Assembly: GCA_028875055.1 (NCBI GenBank)
Contig: JAPPGG010000049.1
Coordinates: forward strand, 1-64,000
Length of the DNA stretch: 64,000 nt
Direction: 5' to 3'
Origin: Chloroflexota bacterium
GTDB taxonomy: Bacteria; Chloroflexota; Dehalococcoidia; Lucifugimonadales; UBA3495
The translations under genes were made by a program, and so were the position numbers. Positions 25,594 through 34,781 of the stretch are shown one piece after another (position 1 is the stretch's first letter; each line of letters opens with the position of its first letter). Below the pieces are notes generated by a model. It saw nothing but the letters and a program-made list of their open reading frames with translations. It was not told the DNA's origin and did not search any database.

Positions 25594-27042
25594 TTATGCT
25601 CCTTCATTACTCTCTTCCGATTCCGGCTGGTCTTGCTGGCCGGTCGGGTTCTCCTGTTCAGCCTGGGGCGCTTCAGCTTCGGCAGCGGCTTCCGGCTGGG
25701 ACTCCGATTCCGATTCGTCGGCTTCGGCCTGTTCTTCGGCGTCCGCGGCGGCTCCCGGTTCCAGGCCCTGCACTATTTCCACGAGGCGATTCATTACCTT
25801 CTGGTTCATAAGCGAGGAGCGAATGGACTCAGTCATGCTCTCGGAGTAAAGGGTGCGGCGCATGGCTGCCTGATTCTCGTCGGTGGCGCCGGCCACCATG
25901 GTTTCGATTTCTTCCTGGATTTCCTCGGTGGAGACCTCCAGCTCTTCCTCCTGGGCCAGACGGCGGACCACCAGCATGCGGTTTAGGCGGTCGGCAGCCA
26001 GGGGGCGGAGTTCCTCTTGGAACTCTTCCTCGGTCTTGCCCACGTAGGCGAGATAGGTGTCCATATCGAGGCGCTGGTTGCGCAGCATCCGTTCCCGTTC
26101 TTCCTGCATATTGTCGATTTCCCGTTCCAGCAGCAGGTCGGAGGCGGTAATGGTGGCGCTCTCCAGCAGTGAATTCATGCTCTGTTCCTGGAAGGCGTAA
26201 TTGGACTGGGCTTCAGCCTCGCTGGTTACCCGCTCCAGGATGTGGGCCCTCAGGGCCTCCATGTCGTCGAACCCCTCGCCCACGCCCTTGGCGAACTCGT
26301 CGTCCAGGTCGGCCAGGGCCTTCTCCTTAACAGAAAGGACGTCCACCTTAAAGGCGACGTCCTTGCCGGCGTATTCGGGTCTCGGGTAATCTTCGGGAAC
26401 TGTTATGGTGAAGTCCTTGTGCTCACCCTCTTCCATTCCCTCCAGGAAGGCGGCGAAACCGGGGAAGGGCAGCACATTGGAAGTCTCGGGAATGTAGTCA
26501 ATCTCCTGGTCGTTGACCAGCACTTCCCCGTCCATTTCACCTTCAACGTTCAGGTTCAGCAGGTCGCCGAACGCAACCGGTCGGGTAACCGGCTCCCACG
26601 GGGCCATGTCGCGTCGAATCCGCTCCAGGACCTGATCAACCTCTTCATCGGAAATTTCGACCGGTTCCTTTTCCAGGCGGACACTGTAGAAGTCGCCCAG
26701 GTCCACCGTGGGTTCCAGGGGAACGGTGGCCTTGAAGGAGACGGGTTCCAGCTCGGTAACCTCCACGCGAGGCTCGACGAAGGCCTGGATCTCCTCGTCC
26801 TGGAGGGCCTGGTTGAGAGTTTCGGGAATCATGAAGTCCAGGGCTTCCTGGACCAGGGCGACGCGCCCCACGTAGCTTTCGACAATGGAGCGGGGGGCTT
26901 TGCCCTTGCGGAATCCGGGAATGTTCAGTCGGCCAACAGTGCGACGGTAGGAGCGGTCAATAAACGGGTCTTCGTCCGTTGCGTCCATTTCAACATTGAG
27001 GATAACTTCAACGGGGGTGGACGATTCCTTTGTAACTTTCAC
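25594..27042 (-). CDS. tig: Trigger factor
   Basis: Trigger factor is the ribosome-bound chaperone and prolyl isomerase. The 482-aa product has the N-terminal ribosome-binding signature ([16 protein letters not shown]), a central FKBP-like domain ([30 protein letters not shown]), and a helical C-terminal chaperone domain. An unusually long acidic, low-complexity tail (about 55 residues of Glu, Ala, Ser, Gln) follows. GTG 27042 has GGAGAG 7 nt upstream and fits the promoter at 27113-27121; the open frame continues upstream of that promoter. The stop is 4 nt before the clpP start. Confidence 0.94.
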   Translation of the reverse strand: MKVTKESSTPVEVILNVEMDATDEDPFIDRSYRRTVGRLNIPGFRKGKAPRSIVESYVGRVALVQEALDFMIPETLNQALQDEEIQAFVEPRVEVTELEPVSFKATVPLEPTVDLGDFYSVRLEKEPVEISDEEVDQVLERIRRDMAPWEPVTRPVAFGDLLNLNVEGEMDGEVLVNDQEIDYIPETSNVLPFPGFAAFLEGMEEGEHKDFTITVPEDYPRPEYAGKDVAFKVDVLSVKEKALADLDDEFAKGVGEGFDDMEALRAHILERVTSEAEAQSNYAFQEQSMNSLLESATITASDLLLEREIDNMQEERERMLRNQRLDMDTYLAYVGKTEEEFQEELRPLAADRLNRMLVVRRLAQEEELEVSTEEIQEEIETMVAGATDENQAAMRRTLYSESMTESIRSSLMNQKVMNRLVEIVQGLEPGAAADAEEQAEADESESESQPEAAAEAEAPQAEQENPTGQQDQPESEESNEGA

Positions 27043-27112
27043 CGAACTACTCTCCGTATCGTGCTGTCCGCCGTGGCACAAGGGGGTATGCCCACTAGAA
27101 GCGGAAAGCAAA

Positions 27113-27121
27113 ATTATAGCA
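27113..27121 (-). promoter_or_regulatory. Extended -10 promoter of tig-clpP-clpX
   Basis: On the minus strand TGCTATAAT (perfect hexamer, 27118-27113) lies about 70 bp before the tig start. A weak TTTTGC occupies the -35 position. Confidence 0.65.
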
Positions 27122-27582
27122 TATTCCCTTTTGGCGCAAAAGCCGGGCGCAACGGCGGAGCAGGGCATTCCCACCATAATCTCCGTTCAAATTTGGCGCG
27201 GACTGGCGGGAAAGACTCGTGCCACTATCAGCTTTCCGAAGGGTAATGAGTCCTGGCCGGAAACCGGGGTCTGGGTCCCGATCCGCGGCTGGAAATTCCG
27301 GACTCAGGAGCTTCGACCTGGCTCGGCATGACACTCATGGGGAGTTACGGTCCAGGTGATATGAGGCCGCTTTCTCTGCTGCACGATCGCGGCTACTGCC
27401 GGCTGGGCCAATCTCTTCGGCCGGGTTTTGGAAACCAGGGCAATCGCGCCTTTAATGGAGGCTGATGCTCTGCACCGTGGTCATGTCGCCCGAGCCAGGC
27501 CGAAGGGATCAGAGTGACAGTCAGTCAAGGCGCCATTGCCCTGGGAGTTGTGGGCGGAAGAAGTTCGGGCCTCGGAACTACT
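27122..27582. other. Intergenic region between tig and the SDR gene
   Basis: This region separates the divergent promoters of tig and the SDR gene. It contains an imperfect inverted repeat with 7-bp ends TGAGTCC/GGACTCA at about 27247-27305 and no credible gene. Confidence 0.45.
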
Positions 27583-27590
27583 GCTATAAT
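27583..27590 (+). promoter_or_regulatory. Extended -10 promoter of the SDR gene
   Basis: TGCTATAAT with a perfect hexamer at 27585-27590 lies 72 bp before the start, with no evident -35. Confidence 0.6.
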
Positions 27591-27662
27591 ACGCCGGCAT
27601 TTCCAGCAGGAATCGAGACCCGCTTCGGGCGGGTATATTTTCAAGCAGAGGGAGGTCAAGAA

Positions 27663-28460
27663 ATGGATCTTGGATTGACCGACAAGGTTGCCATAGTTAC
27701 CGGCGGCAGCGAGGGCATCGGGAAGGCCGCCGCCCAGCGGATGGCGGAAGAGGGAGCCCGGGTAGTCATTGTGGCGCGGGGGCAGGAAAAGCTGGACCAG
27801 GCCGCCCTGGATATTCGCACCGCCACCGAGGGAATGGTACTGCCCCTTTCCGCCGACGTTTCCCACCCGGACAGCGCCGAGCAGGTGGTGCAGACTGCCC
27901 TGGACAACTTCGGAAGGGTGGATATCCTGGTGAACAACGCCGGCGTGTCGCTGGCCAAGCCCTTTGAGGACGTCACCGACGACGAGTGGGAGTATGACTT
28001 CGACCTGAAGGTATGGGGTGCGGTGCGGCTGATTCGCCGCTCCATCCCCGAGATGCGCAAAGTTGGCGGCGGCCGCATCATTAACGTCACCAACCTGGGA
28101 GGCCGGACACCCGGCGCGGGTTCAATGCCCACATCCATTTCCCGGGCCACCGGCATTGCCATCACCAAGGGGCTGTCCAAGGACCTGGCCAAGGACAATA
28201 TCCTGGTAAACACCGTATGCATCGGCATCGTCAAGAGCGGTCAGCACACCCGCCGCTACGACCGGCTGGTGGAAACCAATCCTGACCTGACGCTGGACGA
28301 GTTTTACGAGCAGACGGCCATTGCCCGGGGCGTTCCCCTGGGGCGCATTGCGGAGACGGAAGAAGCGGGCGACGTTATAGCCTTCCTTGCGTCGGAACGG
28401 GCCAGCTACCTGACGGGTATAGCCATCAACATTGACGGGGGGACGTCGCCGGTGGTTTAA
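27663..28460 (+). CDS. Short-chain dehydrogenase/reductase with altered catalytic residues
   Basis: This 265-aa SDR-fold protein has the cofactor motif TGGSEGIGKAAA, the NNAG motif (VDILVNNAGVSLA), and the C-terminal signature (ASYLTGIAINIDGGTS). At the catalytic position, where most SDRs have YxxxK, it reads TSISR (PTSISRATGIAITK), so Tyr appears to be Thr and Lys to be Arg. The upstream Ser region (INVTNLGG) is also atypical. It may use a different mechanism or act on an unusual substrate. GGGAGG precedes ATG 27663. Confidence 0.85.
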   Translation: MDLGLTDKVAIVTGGSEGIGKAAAQRMAEEGARVVIVARGQEKLDQAALDIRTATEGMVLPLSADVSHPDSAEQVVQTALDNFGRVDILVNNAGVSLAKPFEDVTDDEWEYDFDLKVWGAVRLIRRSIPEMRKVGGGRIINVTNLGGRTPGAGSMPTSISRATGIAITKGLSKDLAKDNILVNTVCIGIVKSGQHTRRYDRLVETNPDLTLDEFYEQTAIARGVPLGRIAETEEAGDVIAFLASERASYLTGIAINIDGGTSPVV

Positions 28461-28500
28461 GGGGTCCCAAAAGCGCCGAATTCCTCAGGATTTAACGTTT

Positions 28501-28531
28501 GGGGACAGGCTTTTCGTCTGTCCCCTTTTTT
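28501..28531 (+). terminator. Intrinsic terminator after the SDR gene
   Basis: An 8-bp perfect stem GGGGACAG/CTGTCCCC (28501-28508, 28518-28525) is followed by six T residues. Confidence 0.85.
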
Positions 28532-28602
28532 GCCGTCCGCACCCAAATGGCGGATAATGCAGGGACCAGACTGCTGACGAGCACAAACAGGAGAACCCAG
28601 TT

Positions 28603-29814
28603 TTGACTACCCCCACCTACATGGACGAATTCAATCCTCCCCAGCGGATGCTAATGGGACCGGGGCCCAGCTCCGTAAATCCCCGGGTTTTGCAGGCCAT
28701 GACCTTGCCCGTTCTGGGTCACCTGGACCCCCAGTTTTTCCAGGTAATGGACGAGGTTTGCGAAATGCTGCGGGAGGTGTATCACACGGAGAATTTCATG
28801 ACAGTGCCCCTGTCATCAACCGGCACCGGGGCGATGGAGGCAGCCTGCGCCAACGTGCTGGAGAGGGGCGACAAGGCGATTATTTGCCGCAATGGTTTCT
28901 TCGGCGACCGCCTGGGCGACATCGCAGAAAGGTGCGGTGCGGAGGCGATTATCCTGGACTTCGAATGGGGAGACCCGGTGGACATACAGGTACTGGCCGA
29001 CGCGCTGGAGCAGCACGGACCGGTGAAGGCAGTAGGGGTGGTCCATGCGGAGACCTCTACCGGCGTGCTGACGCCCATGCCGGAGATCGTGGACCTGGTG
29101 CACCGCCACAACGCCCTGATTATCGTGGACGCCGTTACATCGCTGGGCGGCCACGACGTACGGGTGGACGACTGGGACCTGGACGTTTGCTACAGCGCGA
29201 CGCAAAAGTGCCTGGGGTCGCCCCCGGGGCTAGCGCCCATCAGCTTCGGACCTCGGGCCATTGAGGTAATCAACACCCGGCCCAGCAAGGTACAGAGCTT
29301 CTACTTTAACCTCAAGGACCTGGAGAGCTACTGGAACCAGACGCGGGCCTACCACCACACGACGCCCATTTCCATGACCTACGCTTTGCGGGAGTCGCTA
29401 CGGATGATGATGGAAGAGGGGATAGACAACCGGATTCGCCGTCACGCCCGGGTGGCCGGGGCCCTGCGGGCCGGCCTGGAAGCCCTGGGTATTGAGTTGA
29501 TGGCCGCCGACGGGTACCGGCTGAATCCCCTGACCACCGCCCTGATTCCCGAAGGGATTGAAGACACGGCGGTGCGGGGACGTTTGCTGCGGGACTTCAA
29601 CATTGAGATTGGCGGAGGCCTGGGGCAAGTACGAGGGAAGGCCTGGCGAATCGGCCTGATGGGCGAGTCGGCCAAGGAATCGAACGTGTTTGCCTTCCTG
29701 TCGGCCCTGGAGCAGATACTACCGGACCTGGGCTACGAAGTTGCCTCGGGGGCCAGCATGTCCGCCGCCCAGCGCGCGCTGGTTGGTTACGATGATGGGG
29801 GAGTGTTGCCGTAG
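28603..29814 (+). CDS. Class V aminotransferase (alanine/serine-glyoxylate type)
   Basis: The 403-aa PLP-dependent enzyme resembles alanine-glyoxylate and serine-glyoxylate aminotransferases. It has LMGPGPSSVNPRVLQAM at the start, STGTGAMEAACANVLERGD, AETSTGVLTPM, LIIVDAVTSLGG, the PLP-lysine segment YSATQKCLGSPPGLAPIS, and the C-terminal RIGLMGESAKESNV. It may work in glyoxylate/glycine or one-carbon metabolism; the exact donor is uncertain. The start is TTG. Terminators lie on both sides, so it is probably monocistronic. Confidence 0.88.
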   Translation: MTTPTYMDEFNPPQRMLMGPGPSSVNPRVLQAMTLPVLGHLDPQFFQVMDEVCEMLREVYHTENFMTVPLSSTGTGAMEAACANVLERGDKAIICRNGFFGDRLGDIAERCGAEAIILDFEWGDPVDIQVLADALEQHGPVKAVGVVHAETSTGVLTPMPEIVDLVHRHNALIIVDAVTSLGGHDVRVDDWDLDVCYSATQKCLGSPPGLAPISFGPRAIEVINTRPSKVQSFYFNLKDLESYWNQTRAYHHTTPISMTYALRESLRMMMEEGIDNRIRRHARVAGALRAGLEALGIELMAADGYRLNPLTTALIPEGIEDTAVRGRLLRDFNIEIGGGLGQVRGKAWRIGLMGESAKESNVFAFLSALEQILPDLGYEVASGASMSAAQRALVGYDDGGVLP

Positions 29815-29856
29815 GGGGGCGAGCCTGAACACGGGGCCCAGTTTATTAGCGAAAAA

Positions 29857-29886
29857 GGGGACGGCGCTTGTTGCCGTCCCCTTTTC
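29857..29886. terminator. Bidirectional terminator between convergent aminotransferases
   Basis: A 9-bp perfect stem GGGGACGGC/GCCGTCCCC (29857-29865, 29873-29881) has TTTT on its right and AAAAA on its left, so it can end transcription from both directions. Confidence 0.85.
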
Positions 29887-29931
29887 TAATCGCAAATACG
29901 ATGCCTGCCCTCAACCCAAGGGAAGACTAAA

Positions 29932-31095
29932 TTACAAAGAGCTTACAAACTCCCGCAGACCCTCCAGGGCCTTTGTGATGTTTTCCTGGGAGTTGGCGTA
30001 GGAGAGGCGGACGTAGCCTTCGCCGTAGGCGCCGAAGGCGGAACCGGACAGCAGGGCTACGCCGGCCTCGTTGAGGGCTCGTTCCTCAAACTGGCTGCTG
30101 CTTAGGCCCGTTTCCCTGATGCTGGGGAAGGCGTAAAAGGCGCCCTCGGGCTCGGGGCAGTTGAAGCCAGGGATGCTGCGCAGGCCGTCGGTGATGAGGC
30201 GGCGGCGCTGGGCAAACTCGGCGGCCATGGCCTGAACCTCGTCCTGGGGGCCATCGAGGGCGGCGATGGCGGCCCGCTGGCTGAAGGAGGCGGCGCAGGA
30301 AACGCTGTTGACTGCCAGGCGGGTGATGTGGGGCACAAGTTCCTCGGGCATGATGCCGTAGCCCAGCCGCCAGCCGGTCATTGCGTAGCTCTTGGAAAAG
30401 CCGTCCAGGATAACGGTCTGCCTTGCCATGTCGGGGAAGGCGGCAATGCTGAAGTGCTCGCCGGTGTAGAGGATGTCCTTGTAGATTTCGTCGGCCATCA
30501 CGTACAGGTTGCGGCCCCGGGCCAGGTTGGCGACGGTTTCCAGTTCATCCCGAGACAAGGCAGAGCCGCAGGGATTCTCGGGAGAGTTGATGATGATGAG
30601 CCGGGTTCGGTCGGTGATCTTGCTGGCCAGATCGTCCAGGTCGGGATGGTAGTCCTTTTCCTCCAGTAGCTGCATGGGAACCGGGGTGGCGCCGGAGAAG
30701 CGGATCATGGACTCGTAAATTGGGAAGCCGGGGTTGGGGTAGATAACCTCGGCGCCGGGTTCGGCCAGGGCCAGTATGACGTAGAACATGATGGGCTTGG
30801 CGCCGGGAGTAACCACCACCTGTCCAGGGTCGGTGTCTATGCCCCGCACCTCGCGGCTGTTGCGGGCGATGGCCTCGCGCAACTCGGGCAGGCCGGGTGT
30901 GGGGCCATAGTGGGTGTAGCCCTCCTGAAGGGCGCGCACGCCGGCGTCAACGATGTGCCTGGGGGTGTCGAAGTCGGGTTCACCGATCTCCAGGTGGATG
31001 ATTTCCCTTCCCTGGGCCTCGAGGGCCCGCGCCTTGGCCAAAACCTCGAAAGCGGTCTCGGTGCCCAGGTTGTTCATTCTTTCGGCCAGGGTCAT
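29932..31095 (-). CDS. Class I/II pyridoxal phosphate-dependent aminotransferase
   Basis: The 387-aa product belongs to the aspartate-aminotransferase-like fold I group. It has LEIGEPDFDTP at the N-terminus, the GYTHYGPTPGLPELREAI motif, NSPENPCG, and the PLP-lysine in DGFSKSYAMTGWRLGY, with Arg of the carboxylate-binding site in YVRLSYANS. The amino acid substrate cannot be decided; aspartate or aromatic/branched types are possible. GGAGGA lies 3 nt before the ATG. It is the distal gene of the minus-strand run that contains the arginine genes. Confidence 0.9.
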   Translation of the reverse strand: MTLAERMNNLGTETAFEVLAKARALEAQGREIIHLEIGEPDFDTPRHIVDAGVRALQEGYTHYGPTPGLPELREAIARNSREVRGIDTDPGQVVVTPGAKPIMFYVILALAEPGAEVIYPNPGFPIYESMIRFSGATPVPMQLLEEKDYHPDLDDLASKITDRTRLIIINSPENPCGSALSRDELETVANLARGRNLYVMADEIYKDILYTGEHFSIAAFPDMARQTVILDGFSKSYAMTGWRLGYGIMPEELVPHITRLAVNSVSCAASFSQRAAIAALDGPQDEVQAMAAEFAQRRRLITDGLRSIPGFNCPEPEGAFYAFPSIRETGLSSSQFEERALNEAGVALLSGSAFGAYGEGYVRLSYANSQENITKALEGLREFVSSL

Positions 31096-31119
31096 AGTTC
31101 CTCCATTCTTGATTGCGGG

Positions 31120-31503
31120 TTAGTCCAGGGTTATCAGTCCTTCACGGAAATCCAGGGTAAGCCGCTGGCCCCGGAGAAAGTCGAGGCCGAGCAGGCCGTC
31201 AAAGGGAGTTCCAGTGGGCAAATCGTGGCATAAGACGGGCATGCTTAGCCTGTGATGTTCTAGCGCTTCCACCCTCTGGATTGTTACGACTGTCGCGTTT
31301 TCCTCGCCGCTTGCGGTGATTAACTGTACAGACCTGGCGCCAGCGCCCAAGTCATAGCCCATAAAATTCGCTAATTCCCTGCTGATCATTGTTTGTGTCG
31401 CGCCTGTATCCAGAGCAAGACGCGCTCTGGCGTCGCTGGTTAATCCGAAGAGCCTCACGGTAATGGGAAGGAAACTCCCCAATGGGTTGAAAAAGACGCT
31501 CAC
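31120..31503 (-). CDS. Retropepsin-like aspartic protease domain protein
   Basis: This 127-aa single-domain protein has the aspartic protease signature ALDTGATQTMIS near residue 31 and the later hydrophobic-hydrophobic-Gly motif FDGLLGLDFLRG. Like retroviral proteases it would need to dimerise. It overlaps the upstream 75-aa gene by 4 nt (translational coupling) and lies 24 bp before the aminotransferase. The biological substrate is unknown. Confidence 0.75.
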   Translation of the reverse strand: MSVFFNPLGSFLPITVRLFGLTSDARARLALDTGATQTMISRELANFMGYDLGAGARSVQLITASGEENATVVTIQRVEALEHHRLSMPVLCHDLPTGTPFDGLLGLDFLRGQRLTLDFREGLITLD

Positions 31504-31727
31504 AGCGCGAAAACCTTGTCAGCTGAGGTGGTTCCTACATACATTACCGCCGGGTGGACGGGACGCAGCTCGTTTAACTTACTGTAAGCTTCCGCCCGGT
31601 CACTGCTGTGGTAGATCACCCTTCCACTGATGATCTCCTGGGAGCATGTAGTCTCGGGGTCTTCAATCAGCACCCACTCCCCGTCGAAGGCCTCTTCAAT
31701 TTCCGCCCAGGTCATCATTTTGTCCAT
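31500..31727 (-). CDS. Small conserved-type partner of the retropepsin-like protein
   Basis: This 75-aa soluble protein reads WAEIEEAFDGEWVLIEDPE, then GRVIYHSSDRAEAYSKL and ends VMYVGTTSADKVFAL. From memory, such small proteins often lie directly before retropepsin-like genes in other bacteria, but the function is unknown. GGAG lies 8 nt before the ATG. Confidence 0.6.
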   Translation of the reverse strand: MDKMMTWAEIEEAFDGEWVLIEDPETTCSQEIISGRVIYHSSDRAEAYSKLNELRPVHPAVMYVGTTSADKVFAL

Positions 31728-31748
31728 CGGTTACGCTCCTGACCGGCT

Positions 31749-32936
31749 CTACCCCTGCGCCTGGTTCTGGGTCCTTACCGGCAGGCCGAAAATATCGATA
31801 AAACCTGCGGCGGCGGAGTGGTCGAACTGGTCTTCCCGGTCGTAGGTGGCCAAGCTGTAATTATAGAGGGCCTGGGGAGCGGTGCGGCCCACCACGGTAC
31901 AGACGCCCTTGTGCAGCCTGACCCGGACATCGCCGGTAACGTAGCGCTGGGTGCTGCGGATATAGGCGTCCATGTCCAGGCGGTGGTGGGTAAACCAGAG
32001 GCCGTTATAGACCATGTCGGCGTACTGCTGGGATATCTGGGCCTTCAGGCGGGCCTGGTCTTTGCTCAGGGTCAGGGTTTCCAGGGCCTTGTGGGCAGAG
32101 TGCAATGTCACCGCCGCGGGAGTTTCGTAAACTTCTCTTGACTTGATGCCCACCAGGCGGTTCTCCACGTGGTCAACCCGACCGACACCGTGCTGGCCGG
32201 CCAGCGCGTTCAGGTGACGGATCAGGTCCACCCCGTTCATACTCTCGCCGTCCAGGGCAGTGGGAAGACCCTCCTCGAAGCGAATTTCCAGGTAAGTGGG
32301 TTCGTCCGGCGCGCTGCCAACGGGCACCGTCCAGTCATAGGCGTCTTCGGGAGGTTCCAGCCAGGGGTCTTCGAGTTCGCCGGCCTCGGCGCTGCGGCCC
32401 CACAGGTTTTCGTCCACGGAGAAACGGCTGCGGCTGGCGTTGATGGGCAGGTTGCGGGCCTGACCGTACTCGATCTCGTCCTCGCGGCTCATTCCCCAGT
32501 CGCGGATGGGGGCAATGACCTTCAACTCGGGGGCCAGGGCCGCCACGCCCACGTCTATGCGTACCTGGTCGTTGCCCTTGCCCGTGCAGCCGTGGGCCAC
32601 GGCGTAGGCGCCCTCGGAGCGGGCCGCTTCCACCAGGTAACGGGCAATGAGGGGCCGGCCCAGGGCGGTGGCCAGCGGGTACTGCTCCTCGTAGATGGCG
32701 CCGGCCTGCAGGGCGGGGAAGAGGAACTCGTTGACCAGGGTTTCCTTGCCGTCCACGGTAAGGGCCTTGGCGGCACCAACCTGCATGGCGCGTTCCCGAA
32801 TGGACTCCAGGTCCACCATGCCCAGGTCTATGGTCAAAGTGATTACGTCGGCCCCGTACTGTTCCTTTAGCCAGGGTACGGCCACCGATGTATCCAGACC
32901 TCCGCTGTAGGCCAGGACGATTTTGTCGTTTGCCAT
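31749..32936 (-). CDS. argG: Argininosuccinate synthase
   Basis: ArgG joins citrulline and aspartate using ATP to give argininosuccinate. The 395-aa product has the PP-loop KIVLAYSGGLDTSVAVPWL, the second motif AYAVAHGCTGKGNDQVR, and EIEYGQARNLPI. The length is normal. GGAGGT lies 11 nt upstream. argH is not next to it; the downstream neighbour is the retropepsin pair and the upstream neighbour a MazF pair. Confidence 0.96.
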   Translation of the reverse strand: MANDKIVLAYSGGLDTSVAVPWLKEQYGADVITLTIDLGMVDLESIRERAMQVGAAKALTVDGKETLVNEFLFPALQAGAIYEEQYPLATALGRPLIARYLVEAARSEGAYAVAHGCTGKGNDQVRIDVGVAALAPELKVIAPIRDWGMSREDEIEYGQARNLPINASRSRFSVDENLWGRSAEAGELEDPWLEPPEDAYDWTVPVGSAPDEPTYLEIRFEEGLPTALDGESMNGVDLIRHLNALAGQHGVGRVDHVENRLVGIKSREVYETPAAVTLHSAHKALETLTLSKDQARLKAQISQQYADMVYNGLWFTHHRLDMDAYIRSTQRYVTGDVRVRLHKGVCTVVGRTAPQALYNYSLATYDREDQFDHSAAAGFIDIFGLPVRTQNQAQG

Positions 32937-33016
32937 TGGTAGTGGTTTACCTCCGAATTGCTTATCTGGGTAGCCATACGTAAACCTTACTGATAAGGTT
33001 CGAGACTCAGTCTCTT

Positions 33017-33352
33017 TTAATCAAGTTGCCAGAGTGACTTCAAGGTTTCCAGCACTCTGCTCTCATCGACCGGCGCAAGCACGCCCAACCTTCGATCAAC
33101 TAGGCCCTTCTCCAGAGTCGCAAGCTTGTCCAGTCTCACTATAGATGGCAATAGCAACCCAGCCCCTTGCCACTGGAAAATAACCACGTCATGAGTAGTG
33201 CGCGCCGGTTGGCTGGTTATTCGGGCAACGACAATGTCGGCGTCCCCCGTGTCCAATAGTACCAGGGCAGGGCGATTCCTGGTTTCATTGACGTCTGCAA
33301 AGGGGAAGGAAAGCAAAACGGCCTCCCCTCTTCGGAAGCCGGGACGGTTCAC
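33017..33352 (-). CDS. MazF/PemK family endoribonuclease toxin
   Basis: This 111-aa product has the family start RRGEAVLLSFPFADVNETRNRPALVLLD, the ARITS segment and SIVRLDKLATLEKGLV near the end. MazF enzymes cut single-stranded RNA at short motifs. It overlaps the preceding small gene by 4 nt. The pair sits between argD and argG, so it would be transcribed with the arginine genes unless it has an internal promoter. Confidence 0.85.
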   Translation of the reverse strand: MNRPGFRRGEAVLLSFPFADVNETRNRPALVLLDTGDADIVVARITSQPARTTHDVVIFQWQGAGLLLPSIVRLDKLATLEKGLVDRRLGVLAPVDESRVLETLKSLWQLD

Positions 33353-33546
33353 AGGGTGTCGTATACAGAGTCAATCTCCCCGTATCCCTTGGCGAACTCC
33401 TGGGTTACAAGCAAGGCCCAAACCGATTCTTCCGTATCTTCCTCTTCGGGGACAACCACCAGAACCTCTGTGTCCTCATCCAGGAGAACATCAACCTTTA
33501 GCTCCAGCAATCGGTTGCCCTTGTATGTCGCTGAAAAGGTCTTCAT
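33349..33546 (-). CDS. Putative antitoxin of the MazF pair
   Basis: This 65-aa acidic protein (VLLDEDTEVLVVVPEEEDTEES) starts with a short beta-rich segment (TFSATYKGNRLLELKVDV). It is immediately upstream of, and overlaps by 4 nt, the MazF gene, as antitoxins do. GGAGAG lies 8 nt before its ATG. The assignment rests on position, size and charge; it is not a clear MazE or Phd. Confidence 0.6.
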   Translation of the reverse strand: MKTFSATYKGNRLLELKVDVLLDEDTEVLVVVPEEEDTEESVWALLVTQEFAKGYGEIDSVYDTL

Positions 33547-33581
33547 GGGAGTTTCTCTCCGGTAATGCCTGTAACGGTCCC

Positions 33582-34781
33582 CTAAATCTTCTCCAGCGCT
33601 TGTTCCAGCCTGCCGACACCCTCGTCGATCTCGGCGGGGGTGATGTTAAGGGGAGGCATGAAGCGGATGGTGTTGGGGCGCGGGCCGTTGAGCAGAAGGC
33701 CGGCCTCGTTACAGTTGGTCAAGACCTGCCCGGATATGGCGTCGTCGAAGTCCATGGCGGCCAGCAGGCCCTTGCCGCGTACCTCGGTAACAAAGGAGAA
33801 ACGGTCCTTGACGTCGTTCAGCCTTCCCAGCAGGTAAGGTTCCATCTCCTTGACGTGGCCGGGGATGTCGTTGTCGATGAGGAACCTGGTACCGGCGTAG
33901 CCGGCGGCCGTGGTCAGGGCATTGCCGCCGAAGGTGGAACCATGATCGCCGGGGACCAGGGCCTGGCAGTGGGCCTTGGACAGGAAGGCGCCGATGGGCA
34001 CTCCGTATCCCAGGCCCTTGGCAAGGGTCATCACGTCGGGCTCAACGTCGTATTCCTGGTAGCCGAACAGGCTGCCCAGGCGCCCCATGCCCGTCTGGAC
34101 TTCGTCCAGAATCAGCAGAATTCCCTGGCTGTCGCACCACTGGCGCAGGCGCTGCAGGTAATCGTCGTCCGGAATGACTACGCCCGCCTCGCCCTGAACC
34201 GGCTCTACCATTACGGCTGCGGTACGGTCCGAGGTGGCGTTCATAACCCCTTCCACGTCGTTGTAGTCCACGTGGACAAAGCCGGGCAGCAGGGGAGCGA
34301 AGTTTTCCTGGTAATGGGGCTGACCAGTGGCGGCCACGGTAGCCTGGGTGCGTCCGTGGAAGGAGTTGAAGGCCGTGATGATTTCGTAGGCGCCGTCGCG
34401 GTGGAGCTTTCCGTAGCGGCGGGCCAGCTTCATTGCCCCCTCCACGGCCTCGGCGCCGCTGTTGCCGAAGAAGACCAGGTCCAGGCAGCTGTTTTCGATC
34501 AGAGTCTCGGCAAGTTGCAACTGCGGTACGGTGTAGAACTGGTTGGACGTCTGCAACAGCGTTCCGGCCTGTTCGGCAATGGCCTGGGTTATGGCCGGGT
34601 GGCTGTGGCCCAGCTGGTTGACAGCCCAGCCGGCTACGAAGTCCAGGTATTCCTTGCCGTCAGCGTCCCAGACACGGGTGCCCTCGCCTCGGACGATTAC
34701 CACGGGCTGGCGGCGCACCGTCTGCGCATAGTATTGGTTCTCGATGGCGATCCATTCGCTGCTGCTCTTGCCGGTGGTCAT
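33582..34781 (-). CDS. argD: Acetylornithine aminotransferase
   Basis: The 399-aa class III PLP aminotransferase converts N-acetylglutamate semialdehyde to N-acetylornithine; some also act in lysine synthesis. It has the YLDFVAGWAVNQLGHSHPAI segment, FFGNSGAEAVEGAMKLAR, LLILDEVQTGMGRLG, and the PLP-lysine in DVMTLAKGLGYGVPIGAF. The position among argJ, argB and argG supports ArgD over ornithine or GABA aminotransferase. Its start overlaps the end of the UPF0182 gene by 4 nt. Confidence 0.92.
   Translation of the reverse strand: MTTGKSSSEWIAIENQYYAQTVRRQPVVIVRGEGTRVWDADGKEYLDFVAGWAVNQLGHSHPAITQAIAEQAGTLLQTSNQFYTVPQLQLAETLIENSCLDLVFFGNSGAEAVEGAMKLARRYGKLHRDGAYEIITAFNSFHGRTQATVAATGQPHYQENFAPLLPGFVHVDYNDVEGVMNATSDRTAAVMVEPVQGEAGVVIPDDDYLQRLRQWCDSQGILLILDEVQTGMGRLGSLFGYQEYDVEPDVMTLAKGLGYGVPIGAFLSKAHCQALVPGDHGSTFGGNALTTAAGYAGTRFLIDNDIPGHVKEMEPYLLGRLNDVKDRFSFVTEVRGKGLLAAMDFDDAISGQVLTNCNEAGLLLNGPRPNTIRFMPPLNITPAEIDEGVGRLEQALEKI

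Noticed and set aside
32990-33012. GGTTCGAGACTC before argG, resembling a tRNA T-loop
   Set aside because: The flanking sequence does not fold into a tRNA.
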